The notes under the pieces are model-generated. The model was given only the letters and a program-made list of their open reading frames with translations. It had not been told where the DNA came from and searched no databases. From Ohtaekwangia sp036503775 (GTDB lineage Bacteria > Bacteroidota > Bacteroidia > Cytophagales > Cyclobacteriaceae), in assembly GCA_036503775.1 (NCBI GenBank), contig DASXWH010000188.1, positions 41,359-105,358 on the forward strand: 64,000 nt of DNA. The letters are read 5' to 3'. Below are positions 9,284 through 18,510 of the stretch, in pieces; the stretch's first letter is position 1, and the number at the start of each line of letters is the position of its first letter. A program made the position numbers and the translations under genes.

Positions 9284-12200
9284 ATGCAAAGGTTTATTGC
9301 CCTTTTATTTTTTGTTTTTTGTCTTCAGTCTCTTTACGCCCAGGATCAGCTTTCACAGAATAAGGTTGAAAGACTTTATCAACAGGGAACAGACCTGGTG
9401 AATCATGCCAACTATGGAGCCGCCCGTGAAGCATTCACTGAATTTTTGTCGCAGGCATCGTCAACAGATTCGCGCAGAAGCGAAGCGGAGTACTATGTGG
9501 CATTCTGTGCGCTTAACCTCAGTCATAAAGACGGGGAGAAACTGATTGACGATTTTATTGATAATAATCCTTCCAGTCCAAAAGCATCAACGGCTTTCTA
9601 TGATCTGGCTGTCTTCTTTTATGGTGAAGGTAATTACATCAAAGCATCCCAGTATTTTACAAAAGTAGATTTCCCGGCCCTTACCCAGGATCAGCAGAAT
9701 CAGGGACACTTCAAATGGGGGTATAGTCTCTTCAATCAGAAAAAACTGGATGAAGCACTTGAACAATTCAATTTTGTAAAACGGCAGAGCAATGAATACA
9801 CTCCAGCGGCAAATTATTATGCCGGCTTCCTGGAATATTCTAAAGGTTTGTATGACGAAGCGTTATTTGATCTGAAGCGGGCTGAAGCCAACGCATCGTA
9901 TGCATCCATAGTGCCTTACCTGATTACCAATATCTACTACCGCCAGAAACGGTATGATACGGTTATTGAGTACGCAAACAGCATTAAGGGGCGGACGGAT
10001 GTTTCCAATGCGGCTGATATTTCTATGCTTGTGGCAGAAGCCTATTACTTTAAAGGTGATTTCAAAAAGGCAGTTGATGCGTATCAGAAATACTTTGAGG
10101 CCAACGGAAAGCCTGAAAGCGGTCTGTTGTTCCGCGCTGGATATGCCAACTATGTGGCCGGAAATACTGAAAGGGGTATCGAGTATCTCGATAAGGCCGC
10201 GGCTTCAAAGGACACTGTCAGCTACTATGCATCCTATTATTTAGGAATACTTCATCTCAAAAGTGGCAATAAACCTCTGGCACTTAACTCTTTTAATTTT
10301 GCCAGGAAGAATCCTGTCGACAAGAATTTAGCAGAAGAGAGCTCCTTTCAATTTGGTAAGCTGGCCTATGATGCCGGTAAGCCAGAGCTCGCTATTACCG
10401 AGTTCGAGTATTTCCTCAAAACCTATCCGTCAAGTAATCATTCCATTGAAGTAAAGGAGTTGTTGGCGCAGGCGTACATCAATGGAAATAATTTTAATAA
10501 GGCAATAGAATACATAGAAGCTCTACCATCACGCAATCAATATATCAATCAGGCATATCAGAAAGCGGCCTACCTCAAAGGATCGGAGCTGTTTAATAAA
10601 GAAGAGTATGCGAGTGCTGTTGAATATTTTGGTAAATCTCTGGAGTACCCAATTGATAAAGGATATGTTGCGCTGGCAAGTTTCTGGAATGGTGAAGCTT
10701 ATTCCATCGGTAAGAAATACAAAGAAGCTATAACTAACTATCAGGGTGTGATCAGCAGTACAGCCGCAGAACCTGAAATTACACTGAAGACACGTTATGG
10801 GTTAGGCTATGCCCATTACAACCTGAAAGAGTATGATAAAGCGCTGTATAACTTTAAGGAGTTCACGAACAAAGCGAATAAAAATTCTCCCAACTATAAT
10901 GACGCTCTCATCAGGCTGGCTGATTGCTATTATGTAAGCAAACAATACAGTGAAGCCATAGCCACATATAATCGTGCAAAATCCGCTTCCTCTCCCGACA
11001 ATGATTATGTTCTTCTTCAGACCGGTATCATAAATGGGATTCAGCGAAAGTACAGTGAAGCGCGAACTCAATTCACTGAACTGATCCGTAATTATCCCAA
11101 ATCACAATACCGTGATGAAGCCATATTCCAGCGGGCACAATTTGAAATTGAACAAGGAAACTATCAACAGGCAATTGATGGGCTTTCTCAGCTGATCAAT
11201 GAAGGAAACAATTCACCGTATGTCCCATACGCCTACATGCGCAGAGCGGCTTCCGCTTTTAACCTTAAACAGTACGACCGTACCGTAAGTGATTATTCGA
11301 CCGTCATTCAGAATTTCCCCACACACCCCGCAGCTCAGGAGGCTTTGGTACCGCTTCAGGAAGCACTGAGTTTGTCAGGTAAGTCGGGTGATTTTGATGC
11401 GTATCTGGAGAAAGTTGAAAAGGCCAATCCCAAGAGTGAGGGCCTTGAGAATCTAAAATTTGAATCCGCAAAGAATCAATACTTCGATCAGCAGTATCAG
11501 AAATCCATTACAAGCTTCAATAGCTTTCTGGCCACCTATCCCGAAACAGCAAAGGCCAGGGAAGCACGTTTTTACATTGCAGAATCTCATTACCGGCTTC
11601 GTGATTTTGAGAAAGCGCTGCCCGTCTATACTGAGTTAGGTAATGACATGACCTTTGAGAACAGCGGTAAAGCCATTGCACGCCTGGCCGAAATTGAATT
11701 TAAGAAAGGAAACTACGAGAGGGCGATTATAAACTACCACCGCATGGAGAAGTTAGCCACAAATAAAAAGGATCAGTACACCGCATGGTCTGGTTTGATG
11801 GAATCATTTTACCTCACAACCAAGTATGACTCAGCTGATGTTTACGCCAGAACAATTCTGGAGAGAGGTAATATCAGTGCAGGTGCACAAAACAAGGCGT
11901 CATTATATCTCGGAAAGACAGCCATGGCCAAAGGTGACTATGAAACAGCCAAGGATGAATTTCTGAATACTCTGAATGCTGCCCGTGATGAATATGGTGC
12001 TGAAGCTAAATATTTGCTGGCGAGAATATTCTTTGATCAGAAGGAACATAAGCAGTGTTATGAAACGCTGATCAGTCTGAATAGCGATTTTTCGGCATAT
12101 GAAGAATGGGTGGGTAAATCCTTCCTGCTGTTGGCCGACAACTTCATGGTGCAGGACGATGTGTTCCAGGCCCGGGCAACGCTGCAGTCTCTGATTGACC

Positions 12201-12310
12201 AGTTCCCGCTTCAGTCTGTAAAAGATGAAGCCCGGAAAAAATTAAAGCAACTAGAACAGCTTGAACTGGAGAAGCAAAAGAAAGCTGAAGCAGATACATT
12301 GGATAATTGA
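9284..12310 (+). CDS. Large periplasmic tetratricopeptide-repeat protein
   Basis: From the ATG at 9284 the protein has 1008 residues and a good signal peptide (MQRFIALLFFVFCLQSLYAQ). The frame extends to an ATG at 9179, but those 35 extra residues would bury the signal peptide and lie where the mRNA should begin. The rest is almost entirely TPR units, many matching the A-x-x-x-Y/F pattern (for example AEYYVAFCAL, AANYYAGFLEY, GYAHYNLKEYDKALYNF), ending in a charged coiled coil QLEQLELEKQKKAEAD. It has no lipobox, so it is not SprE/PorW-like in that respect. It slightly precedes or overlaps the frame of the next gene, a barrel protein, and heads a run with SPOR, ExbB, ExbD and TonB genes. A scaffold role in the periplasm is inferred. 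Confidence 0.85.
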   Translation: MQRFIALLFFVFCLQSLYAQDQLSQNKVERLYQQGTDLVNHANYGAAREAFTEFLSQASSTDSRRSEAEYYVAFCALNLSHKDGEKLIDDFIDNNPSSPKASTAFYDLAVFFYGEGNYIKASQYFTKVDFPALTQDQQNQGHFKWGYSLFNQKKLDEALEQFNFVKRQSNEYTPAANYYAGFLEYSKGLYDEALFDLKRAEANASYASIVPYLITNIYYRQKRYDTVIEYANSIKGRTDVSNAADISMLVAEAYYFKGDFKKAVDAYQKYFEANGKPESGLLFRAGYANYVAGNTERGIEYLDKAAASKDTVSYYASYYLGILHLKSGNKPLALNSFNFARKNPVDKNLAEESSFQFGKLAYDAGKPELAITEFEYFLKTYPSSNHSIEVKELLAQAYINGNNFNKAIEYIEALPSRNQYINQAYQKAAYLKGSELFNKEEYASAVEYFGKSLEYPIDKGYVALASFWNGEAYSIGKKYKEAITNYQGVISSTAAEPEITLKTRYGLGYAHYNLKEYDKALYNFKEFTNKANKNSPNYNDALIRLADCYYVSKQYSEAIATYNRAKSASSPDNDYVLLQTGIINGIQRKYSEARTQFTELIRNYPKSQYRDEAIFQRAQFEIEQGNYQQAIDGLSQLINEGNNSPYVPYAYMRRAASAFNLKQYDRTVSDYSTVIQNFPTHPAAQEALVPLQEALSLSGKSGDFDAYLEKVEKANPKSEGLENLKFESAKNQYFDQQYQKSITSFNSFLATYPETAKAREARFYIAESHYRLRDFEKALPVYTELGNDMTFENSGKAIARLAEIEFKKGNYERAIINYHRMEKLATNKKDQYTAWSGLMESFYLTTKYDSADVYARTILERGNISAGAQNKASLYLGKTAMAKGDYETAKDEFLNTLNAARDEYGAEAKYLLARIFFDQKEHKQCYETLISLNSDFSAYEEWVGKSFLLLADNFMVQDDVFQARATLQSLIDQFPLQSVKDEARKKLKQLEQLELEKQKKAEADTLDN

Positions 12311-12330
12311 TCGTTTTATTTTTTGCGATA

Positions 12331-14025
12331 ATGAAAATGACTTTTCATAGAATAGTGAACACAGCGATGAGTAAAGTATACATCCTGACTTTTAGTTTTT
12401 GTATGACGTATGTCATGGTACAGGCTCAGGATCCTAAACAGTGGGATGGAGAAGGTGACCTGAAGCCTATTGAGGTTATCATCACAACCGAGCGTCAGAT
12501 TACATTACCCAGTGCGAACCGTAATTTTGACAAGGTTCCGCCCCGCCCGGTAGAAGCGACTAAGCCGCCTTTTACCTATGACTTCAGATCGTTCAGTTTC
12601 CAGGCACCACAGGTTTCACTACCCGTCAAGCCTTTAAAATTAAAAGCCCAAAGCAAACCTACGTTATATGGAGGCTATCTGCGGGCAGGTTATGGTAACT
12701 ACGCTTCGCCTTTGCTTGAGGCCTACATCAACTCGACACGGGATAAGAACAAACTTTATGGTGCACGCTTTCATCACCGAAGTTCTGGTAAGGGGCCGGT
12801 CGATGGGAAGAATTCCGGCAGTGGATCAACAGGTATTTCTGTATTTGGAAAATCATTCAGTGACGACCTTGCCTTGTCCGGTAATCTGAGCTATGACAAC
12901 CGAACCACTCATTTTTATGGTTATCCCAGCGATGCAGAGGTCAATGAGGACTCGTTGAAACAATCGTATAAGGTATTCAAACTTTCGGGCGAGCTGACCA
13001 ACGCTAAAAACTCTGACATTGCCTACAGGCTTGGGGCAGGGTTCAGCTATCTTTCCGATAAGTTCGATGCCCGGGAAACAGAAGTTAATTTACTGTTCAA
13101 TTCCTCTTATGATATTGATGACGAGACACGGATTGATCTGGACGCAGGTTACTATGGGATTACACGCAAGGACGAAGCAGTTGAAGCCAAGCCACGAAGC
13201 TTATTCACTGTATCGCCTTCCTATTCTCTGTTGGTAATGGAAAGTATAAAGCTGACTGTTGGATTGACCGCAGCTTTTGAAAATGATAGTATTGACTCCA
13301 AGAGTGCTCATCTCTACCCGAATTTCAGAGCAACGTATCCGGTAAGTCCATCGGTTGACCTGGTGGCTTCACTGACAGGTGGTATAGAGAAAGTATCTTT
13401 GCAGTCTTTAAGTAACGAAAACCTTTGGCTTGCTCCGAATGTTCCGGTATTTCATACCAACAAGACATTTGACCTGGAAGTTGGTCTGAAGGCCAGACTG
13501 GGTAACAAAGTATCTGCACAGGCCGGTCTTTCCATGGCTAACTTAAAAAACTGGTACTCCTATGTAAATCTGCCGGAGGATCCATCGAAGTTTACAGTAG
13601 CCTATGATGAAGGGGGAGTGAAGCGCACTAACCTTTATGCTTCGCTGAGTTATGCACAGTCTGAGCTAGCCAAATTCATGGTAAGGGGAGACTACTTTGG
13701 ATATAGGGCAGATGAACTGAGTGAAGTATGGCACCGGCCAACGTACAGATTAACGGCACACGGGTCGTACAACCTGTATCAAAAGATGATCTTCAGTGCT
13801 GACCTCATTGCTCAGGGAGGTATGAAAGCTTTTGACCCTGAAACAGGCAACGATGTCAAGCTTGATGGTGCCTTTGACCTGAATCTTAAAGGGGAGTACC
13901 TCTTCTCCGAGAGCTTCTCAGCCTTCGTTCAGTTGAACAATATTACCTCTAATGAATACCCCTTGTTCCTGAACTACCCGGTCCGTGGCTTTCAGTTATT
14001 GGCCGGCATAACCTGGAGTTTCTGA
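12331..14025 (+). CDS. Outer-membrane beta-barrel protein with TonB-box-like N-terminus and no plug
   Basis: About 564 residues from the ATG at 12331; ATG 12367 is an alternative start that leaves a tighter signal peptide ending in MVQAQ. After cleavage the N-terminus has IEVIITTERQITLP, which resembles a TonB box, but no plug domain of 120-150 residues follows. Instead a proline-rich linker leads straight into alternating amphipathic strands (for example YGGYLRAGYGNYASPLLEAY). The last strand ends VRGFQLLAGITWSF, with the terminal Phe typical of barrels. It sits 20 bp after the giant TPR gene and upstream of the SPOR-exbB-exbD-tonB genes. It resembles the barrel part of TonB-dependent receptors; whether it is TonB-energised is unknown. 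Confidence 0.8.
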   Translation: MKMTFHRIVNTAMSKVYILTFSFCMTYVMVQAQDPKQWDGEGDLKPIEVIITTERQITLPSANRNFDKVPPRPVEATKPPFTYDFRSFSFQAPQVSLPVKPLKLKAQSKPTLYGGYLRAGYGNYASPLLEAYINSTRDKNKLYGARFHHRSSGKGPVDGKNSGSGSTGISVFGKSFSDDLALSGNLSYDNRTTHFYGYPSDAEVNEDSLKQSYKVFKLSGELTNAKNSDIAYRLGAGFSYLSDKFDARETEVNLLFNSSYDIDDETRIDLDAGYYGITRKDEAVEAKPRSLFTVSPSYSLLVMESIKLTVGLTAAFENDSIDSKSAHLYPNFRATYPVSPSVDLVASLTGGIEKVSLQSLSNENLWLAPNVPVFHTNKTFDLEVGLKARLGNKVSAQAGLSMANLKNWYSYVNLPEDPSKFTVAYDEGGVKRTNLYASLSYAQSELAKFMVRGDYFGYRADELSEVWHRPTYRLTAHGSYNLYQKMIFSADLIAQGGMKAFDPETGNDVKLDGAFDLNLKGEYLFSESFSAFVQLNNITSNEYPLFLNYPVRGFQLLAGITWSF

Positions 14026-14079
14026 TGTCCTTCAGTTACCCTTTCACCAGCCCGGAACATCAATGTTAGCCTGTGAACG

Positions 14080-14110
14080 TTTGTATCCCTGAAATTTTAG
14101 CTTATTTTTG
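14080..14110 (+). promoter_or_regulatory. Bacteroidota-type promoter for the SPOR-exbB-exbD-tonB run
   Basis: TTTG (14080-14083), a 19-base spacer and TATTTTTG (14103-14110) match the TTTG...TAnnTTTG consensus exactly. The predicted start is near 14115, about 35 nt before the ATG at 14149. Confidence 0.6.
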
Positions 14111-14148
14111 TATGATAACCTGTTCCTTAAAACCATAATATTTAGAAC

Positions 14149-14907
14149 ATGGCCAGAAGAAAAAAGCAAAACGAAGATCAATCTCCCGACAATACCGATA
14201 ACATCAACAATGAATCCGATGATAGCTTCGGACTCCCCGAAGTAGAATATGAACCGTTAAAACGTGATGAGCCTCAGTCATCAACAAGCGGAGAATCAGA
14301 ATCCTCCTACGAGGAAGTAAGCAATGAACAAACTCAGGAAGAAGTCGTTCAGGAAGAACCCATAGATGAGCCTTCCTACAGACCTTCATATGAAGAAGAG
14401 GAAGAGCGGCCATCCGTGTTACCTAAAGTTCTTGTGATTGTTGTGTTACTGGCGATAGCTCTTGGAGCAGGATGGTGGTTCTTTATTGAGAGCCCTAAAC
14501 GAGAGGCTGCTAAAATTGCAGAACAGGAAGCGAGAGCAAAGGCTGAACGCCTGCGCCTGGCTGAAGAGGAAAGACTTGCCGAACTGAAGCGTCAGGAAGA
14601 TGAGCAGAGACGCGCTGATTCGCTGGCAAATCTTACCCCTAAAGAAGGATCTATTGAAACCCTTACCGATCGGACAAGACGTTATTATGTGGTGGTTTCC
14701 AGTGCTATCGATGATGATCTGGTCATGGATTATGCGAAGAAACTCAGCAAGAATGGTGTGAACTGTACGATAATTCCTCCATTTGGTAAAACGAAATTCA
14801 GCCGGTTAGCAGTTGATGTTAAAGATTCGTTTGCCGATGCCCAATCTGCCGCTGATGCCCTCAAAGGCGGTGATTTTGGCAGTGAAATTTGGGTTGTGAA
14901 ATATTAA
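14149..14907 (+). CDS. SPOR-domain membrane protein
   Basis: This 252-residue protein has an acidic, low-complexity cytoplasmic N-terminus (residues 1-88), one membrane segment (about 91-113, VLVIVVLLAIALGAGWWFF), a charged coiled coil of Ala/Glu/Arg (about 116-160) and a C-terminal SPOR domain (about 175-252, starting RYYVVVSSAIDDD). SPOR domains bind denuded glycan strands of peptidoglycan at division sites or other septal zones. Topology is predicted to be N-in, with SPOR in the periplasm. It has its own promoter and is 72 bp before exbB, which suggests it anchors or positions the energiser relative to the cell wall. Confidence 0.88.
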   Translation: MARRKKQNEDQSPDNTDNINNESDDSFGLPEVEYEPLKRDEPQSSTSGESESSYEEVSNEQTQEEVVQEEPIDEPSYRPSYEEEEERPSVLPKVLVIVVLLAIALGAGWWFFIESPKREAAKIAEQEARAKAERLRLAEEERLAELKRQEDEQRRADSLANLTPKEGSIETLTDRTRRYYVVVSSAIDDDLVMDYAKKLSKNGVNCTIIPPFGKTKFSRLAVDVKDSFADAQSAADALKGGDFGSEIWVVKY

Positions 14908-14936
14908 GTCAGCATAGCCGCAGCAGGCTGGCTGAC
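14908..14936 (+). terminator. Hairpin directly after the SPOR gene
   Basis: GTCAGC (14908-14913) pairs with GCTGAC (14931-14936), with an inner AGCC/GGCT pair around GCAGCA. No T-tract follows, so it may be an attenuator or RNA-processing stem rather than a full terminator. Confidence 0.35.
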
Positions 14937-14979
14937 GTGAACGGAAGTAGCTGTAATATTTTTTAAACTCGCTTCTTTC

Positions 14980-15639
14980 ATGATTTTACTTCAGGTCGTA
15001 AATGACGCTGAGTCACTTTCTGACTCAGTCGTTTCCGTTGGATTATCCGTAACCGGCATTCTGGTTATGATACCTATTGGTATTCTTTTAATCCTTGTAA
15101 TTTATCTGGTAGTGGATCGCTTACAGGTGATCAGCAAGGCAAACCAGAATCCCGATCAGTTCATGCTGAAGGTGAAAGCACTCGTTTTGAAGGGTGATAT
15201 TACTAGCGCCAGAACCCTGTGCGCACAGCAGGATACCCCGGTAGCGCGGATGATAGAAAAGGGGCTATCCCGTATCGGAAGTCCATTGCGAAATATCGAG
15301 GCAGCCATCGAGAACACAGGCAGACTTCAACTCTTTAAACTCGAAAAGAATATCTCTGTACTGTCAACCGTTGCGGGTGCTGCACCACTGCTGGGATTTT
15401 TAGGAACGACATTTGGAGTGATTGAAGTATTTACGATCTCAAAAGAAAGCGGAGCATTGCTTCCGGATTTACTTTCGTCAGGTATGTACAATGCCATGAT
15501 CACCACCGTGGCAGGATTGATTGTTGGCCTGATTTCCTATCTGGCATACAATTATCTGGTGGCACAGGTGAGGAGTGTGGTACACAAAATGGAGTACACC
15601 TCCATCGATTTTATTGATATGCTGCAAGAACCGCGATAA
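14980..15639 (+). CDS. exbB: MotA/TolQ/ExbB proton channel family protein
   Basis: This 219-residue inner-membrane protein has three predicted membrane segments: near residues 20-45 (SVTGILVMIPIGILLILVIY), 120-145 (VAGAAPLLGFLGTTFGVI) and 165-190 (NAMITTVAGLIVGLISYLAY). The second and third carry the conserved GAAPLLGFLGTxxG and TTVAGLxVG motifs of the ExbB/TolQ core, which line the proton path. The cytoplasmic loop between the first and second segments is typical. ExbB forms a pentamer around ExbD and powers TonB. exbD starts 19 bp downstream and tonB after that. Confidence 0.93.
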   Translation: MILLQVVNDAESLSDSVVSVGLSVTGILVMIPIGILLILVIYLVVDRLQVISKANQNPDQFMLKVKALVLKGDITSARTLCAQQDTPVARMIEKGLSRIGSPLRNIEAAIENTGRLQLFKLEKNISVLSTVAGAAPLLGFLGTTFGVIEVFTISKESGALLPDLLSSGMYNAMITTVAGLIVGLISYLAYNYLVAQVRSVVHKMEYTSIDFIDMLQEPR

Positions 15640-15658
15640 TCATTACGTTGTTATTGAA

Positions 15659-16051
15659 ATGAGACTAAACCCGGCAAATAAGACTGACAGTGGAATGGGC
15701 ATTGTTTCAATTGCCAGTGTTGTCTTTTTATTGCTGTTCTTTTTTGTGGTCACCACTTCGTTTATAACGCCTTTTGGGATACCGCTAAAATTTCCGAAAA
15801 GTGAACAGCGGGTATCGGAGTATCTTACGCTGGCCACAGTGACGATCACAAAAGATCTCAAATACTTTGTTGATCGTAAGGAGGTAACAAGGGGTACACT
15901 GGAGGGTGAGCTCAAAAGCAGACTCAAAGGGCAGGATGGATGGGTTGTAGTATTGATTGATCAATCTGTTCCTGCCGAACATCTGATTACGGTAGCAGAT
16001 GTAATAACAAAACTGGATGCAAAAGTAATAATAGGAACAAAGCCTGAGTAA
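15659..16051 (+). CDS. exbD: Biopolymer transport protein ExbD/TolR family
   Basis: This is a 130-residue protein from the ATG at 15659; the frame is open further upstream but that part overlaps exbB and has no family similarity. It has a short cytoplasmic N-terminus, one membrane segment (GIVSIASVVFLLLFFFVVTTSF) and a periplasmic domain ending VPAEHLITVADVITKLDAKVIIGTKPE. The usual membrane Asp of ExbD (Asp25 in E. coli) is not obvious: the segment has no acidic residue within its hydrophobic core. That is unusual, and Ser/Thr residues or a nearby polar residue would have to replace it. Position between exbB and tonB supports the assignment. Confidence 0.88.
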   Translation: MRLNPANKTDSGMGIVSIASVVFLLLFFFVVTTSFITPFGIPLKFPKSEQRVSEYLTLATVTITKDLKYFVDRKEVTRGTLEGELKSRLKGQDGWVVVLIDQSVPAEHLITVADVITKLDAKVIIGTKPE

Positions 16052-16060
16052 ATTAGCACT

Positions 16061-16936
16061 ATGATCACCCGGAAAAAAGAAGTAAAAAACCAACGGATAG
16101 CATTCTTGACATCAATTGGTATCCATTCACTGATACTGGTGGTGTTGTTGTTTCTGGTTGCCTGGCAGGCACCGGATCCTCCCTTAGGAGCCCTTGGCTA
16201 TGGTGGAGTAGAAGTAAATCTGGGATTTGACGAACAGGGTTATGGTGATATTCAGCCTGAAAATCTGGTGGGATCTGAAGGAACCCAGCAAGAGGAACCC
16301 GAGAAAACAAATGAAGAACCTCAACCTCAGGAACCGGAAACAAAACCTGAACAGGAGATCGTTTCAGAAGAGGAAAGTGCTGTAGCGGTGAAAGCTAAAA
16401 AGGAAGATGATAAACCGGTTGAAAAGCCAAAAGAAAAGCCGGTAGAGGTAAAGAAGGAGCCCGAGAAGAAAGTTGACCAAAATGCCACTTATAAGCCGAA
16501 TACGCAAAAAACTGAATCGGATAATAAGACAACGGATGGTAAGGCTGGTAAGTCCGGAAACCATGGTGACGATAAAGGAACAACGGGTGACAAAGGCAAT
16601 CCGGAAGGCTCTCTGGACGCCAAAGCATTATACGGCAAACCCGGAAGCGGTGGGGGTGATGGAGGTGGCGTATCCATGTCCGGGTTCAATGGTTTTGAGT
16701 GGCCCAAGGTGGTTACCCCTGAGTTACCCAGCAACGCATTTGGCGTTTATGAGTTCACGGTTAAAATAGATGAGCAGGGAGAAGTGATCAGCGTAACCCC
16801 ATTACAACGTGGTCTGAGTCTTGAGGCGGAGAAAAAACTAAAAGATATGATTCAACGCCTTTCCTTTATCGCCAAGGGTTCAAACCTACCACCGCAGACC
16901 GAAGGGAAAATAATATTCAGAGTTGTTTCAAACTAA
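16061..16936 (+). CDS. tonB: Energy transducer TonB
   Basis: This 291-residue protein has one N-terminal membrane segment (about 12-32, TSIGIHSLILVVLLFLVAW). A long region (about 60-185) rich in Pro, Glu and Lys can span the periplasm. A glycine-rich hinge follows (GKPGSGGGDGGG), then a C-terminal TonB domain (about 210-291, including YEFTVKIDEQGEVISV). It transmits the proton-motive force used by ExbBD to outer-membrane receptors. The gene begins 9 bp after exbD. The His in the membrane segment (IGIHSLILVV) matches the conserved TonB/TolA His. Confidence 0.92.
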   Translation: MITRKKEVKNQRIAFLTSIGIHSLILVVLLFLVAWQAPDPPLGALGYGGVEVNLGFDEQGYGDIQPENLVGSEGTQQEEPEKTNEEPQPQEPETKPEQEIVSEEESAVAVKAKKEDDKPVEKPKEKPVEVKKEPEKKVDQNATYKPNTQKTESDNKTTDGKAGKSGNHGDDKGTTGDKGNPEGSLDAKALYGKPGSGGGDGGGVSMSGFNGFEWPKVVTPELPSNAFGVYEFTVKIDEQGEVISVTPLQRGLSLEAEKKLKDMIQRLSFIAKGSNLPPQTEGKIIFRVVSN

Positions 16937-16944
16937 CGCAATAC

Positions 16945-17154
16945 TTGCCTGATCAACGTTATATTCTCTTCGTTCAGGACGTGTTGATAACACTTCATGC
17001 TAATATCCGAGAACTGAAGGAACGCAGAACCTTTGCCGACCCTGAAGAGCTTACGCACATAGAAGCCAAGCTTCTGGCCTATACTGAAATGCTTGGCATT
17101 CTCAAATCAAGTGCAGATGAATTTGGTGTTGATCGTAAAGAAATTGGTCTTTGA
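16945..17154 (+). CDS. Small conserved-looking protein between tonB and folC
   Basis: The ORF encodes 69 residues and begins at a TTG 8 bp after the tonB stop; no ATG gives a comparable length. It is a predicted two-helix soluble protein, rich in Glu, Leu and Ile (TLHANIRELKERRTFADPEELTHIEAKLLAYTE is the core, residues about 16-48). No signal peptide or known domain was recognised. The tight spacing with tonB and folC supports translation. Function unknown. Confidence 0.65.
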   Translation: MPDQRYILFVQDVLITLHANIRELKERRTFADPEELTHIEAKLLAYTEMLGILKSSADEFGVDRKEIGL

Positions 17155-17204
17155 GTTAATCATAAAGTTCAGCGAATTAACAACCAGCCCTTATCTTGCC
17201 GCGC

Positions 17205-18500
17205 ATGCTCACCACCTACGCAGACGTACTTTCATACCTTTATAAAAATCTTCCGATGTTTCAGCGCGTGGGCGCTGTCGCGTACAAGGGAGACCTCTCA
17301 AACACGATCCGGTTGTGCGAGGTGCTTGGTGATCCACAAAGAAAATTTAGATCCATTCATGTAGCGGGAACCAATGGCAAAGGGAGTACATCACATATGC
17401 TGTCTTCCATTATGCAGTCTGCCGGATATAAAACAGGCTTGTATACTTCGCCTCACCTCAAGGAATTTACAGAGCGCATACGGATCAATGGCCAAGAGAT
17501 AGACAGAGAATTTATTGTTGATTTTGTAAACCGGATCAAACCTGCTATTAAGGAGATCAATCCTTCTTTTTTTGAGATAACGGTGGCCATGGCATTTGAA
17601 TACTTTGCACAGAAGAACGTTGATATAGCCGTGGTTGAAGTAGGCCTTGGTGGCCGGCTGGATTCAACTAACATAATCACACCTGAAGTTTCAGTGATCA
17701 CCAACATCGGTTGGGATCATAAAGACATCTTAGGGGACACACTCGAAAAGATTGCGTCAGAAAAAGCAGGAATCATCAAACCGGGTGTCCCCGTGGTGAT
17801 CAGTGAACGTCAGCAGGGCATTGATAATATCTTTATCCAGAAGGCCTCAGAAGTAAACACAGAAATTGTTTTTTCCTGTGATCAATTCAGTGTTTTTCAG
17901 AAGAATGTCAAACAAGGTTTTGCCTATGAGATATTACACGCAGATCATTCTATATTCTCAGATTTATATTTACCCCTTCAGGGATCTTATCAGCGTAAGA
18001 ACCTGGGTGGAGTAATGGCTGCAGTTGAAGTATTAAAGGCTAAGGGCTGGCGGATTTCCAATGATCAGGTAAAAGATGGTTTGTTAAAAGTAGTGTCACA
18101 GACCGGACTCAAAGGAAGGTGGCAAATATTAAATGAGAGGCCCTTAATGATCTGCGATACCGGCCATAATATTGATGGAATTCATGAAGTGCTTTCACAG
18201 CTAAAAGCTCAGCCTTTTGATAAGCTGCACATGGTGTGGGGAATGGTACGTGACAAGGATATTTCTGATATTCTCTCCGTACTTCCGAAAGAGGCAAATT
18301 ACTATTTTTGCCAGGCCAAAATTCCAAGGGCTATGGGAGCTGGTGAACTGGCTCAGCAAGCTTTTGAAAAGGGATTAAGGGGGGTGATCATTCCCGATGT
18401 AAATGAAGCTATCCGGGAAGCAAAGACAAAAGCCTCACCCGATGACCTGATTTTTATTGGCGGAAGTACGTTTGTGGTAGCAGAAATCGATAATCTATAA
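17205..18500 (+). CDS. folC: Bifunctional folylpolyglutamate synthase / dihydrofolate synthase
   Basis: From the ATG at 17205 the protein has 431 residues; a TTG at 17196 would add only three. It adds glutamate to dihydropteroate and to folates. The Mur-ligase-type fold shows the P-loop AGTNGKGSTSHML (about residue 50), the folate-binding TSPHLKEFTERIRING segment and the DHKDILG motif. The C-terminal domain contains the ICDTGHNIDG loop. It is 50 bp downstream of the small 69-residue gene and 10 bp before trmB, so it is probably co-transcribed with them. Confidence 0.95.
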   Translation: MLTTYADVLSYLYKNLPMFQRVGAVAYKGDLSNTIRLCEVLGDPQRKFRSIHVAGTNGKGSTSHMLSSIMQSAGYKTGLYTSPHLKEFTERIRINGQEIDREFIVDFVNRIKPAIKEINPSFFEITVAMAFEYFAQKNVDIAVVEVGLGGRLDSTNIITPEVSVITNIGWDHKDILGDTLEKIASEKAGIIKPGVPVVISERQQGIDNIFIQKASEVNTEIVFSCDQFSVFQKNVKQGFAYEILHADHSIFSDLYLPLQGSYQRKNLGGVMAAVEVLKAKGWRISNDQVKDGLLKVVSQTGLKGRWQILNERPLMICDTGHNIDGIHEVLSQLKAQPFDKLHMVWGMVRDKDISDILSVLPKEANYYFCQAKIPRAMGAGELAQQAFEKGLRGVIIPDVNEAIREAKTKASPDDLIFIGGSTFVVAEIDNL

Positions 18501-18510
18501 TTGTTTAAGA

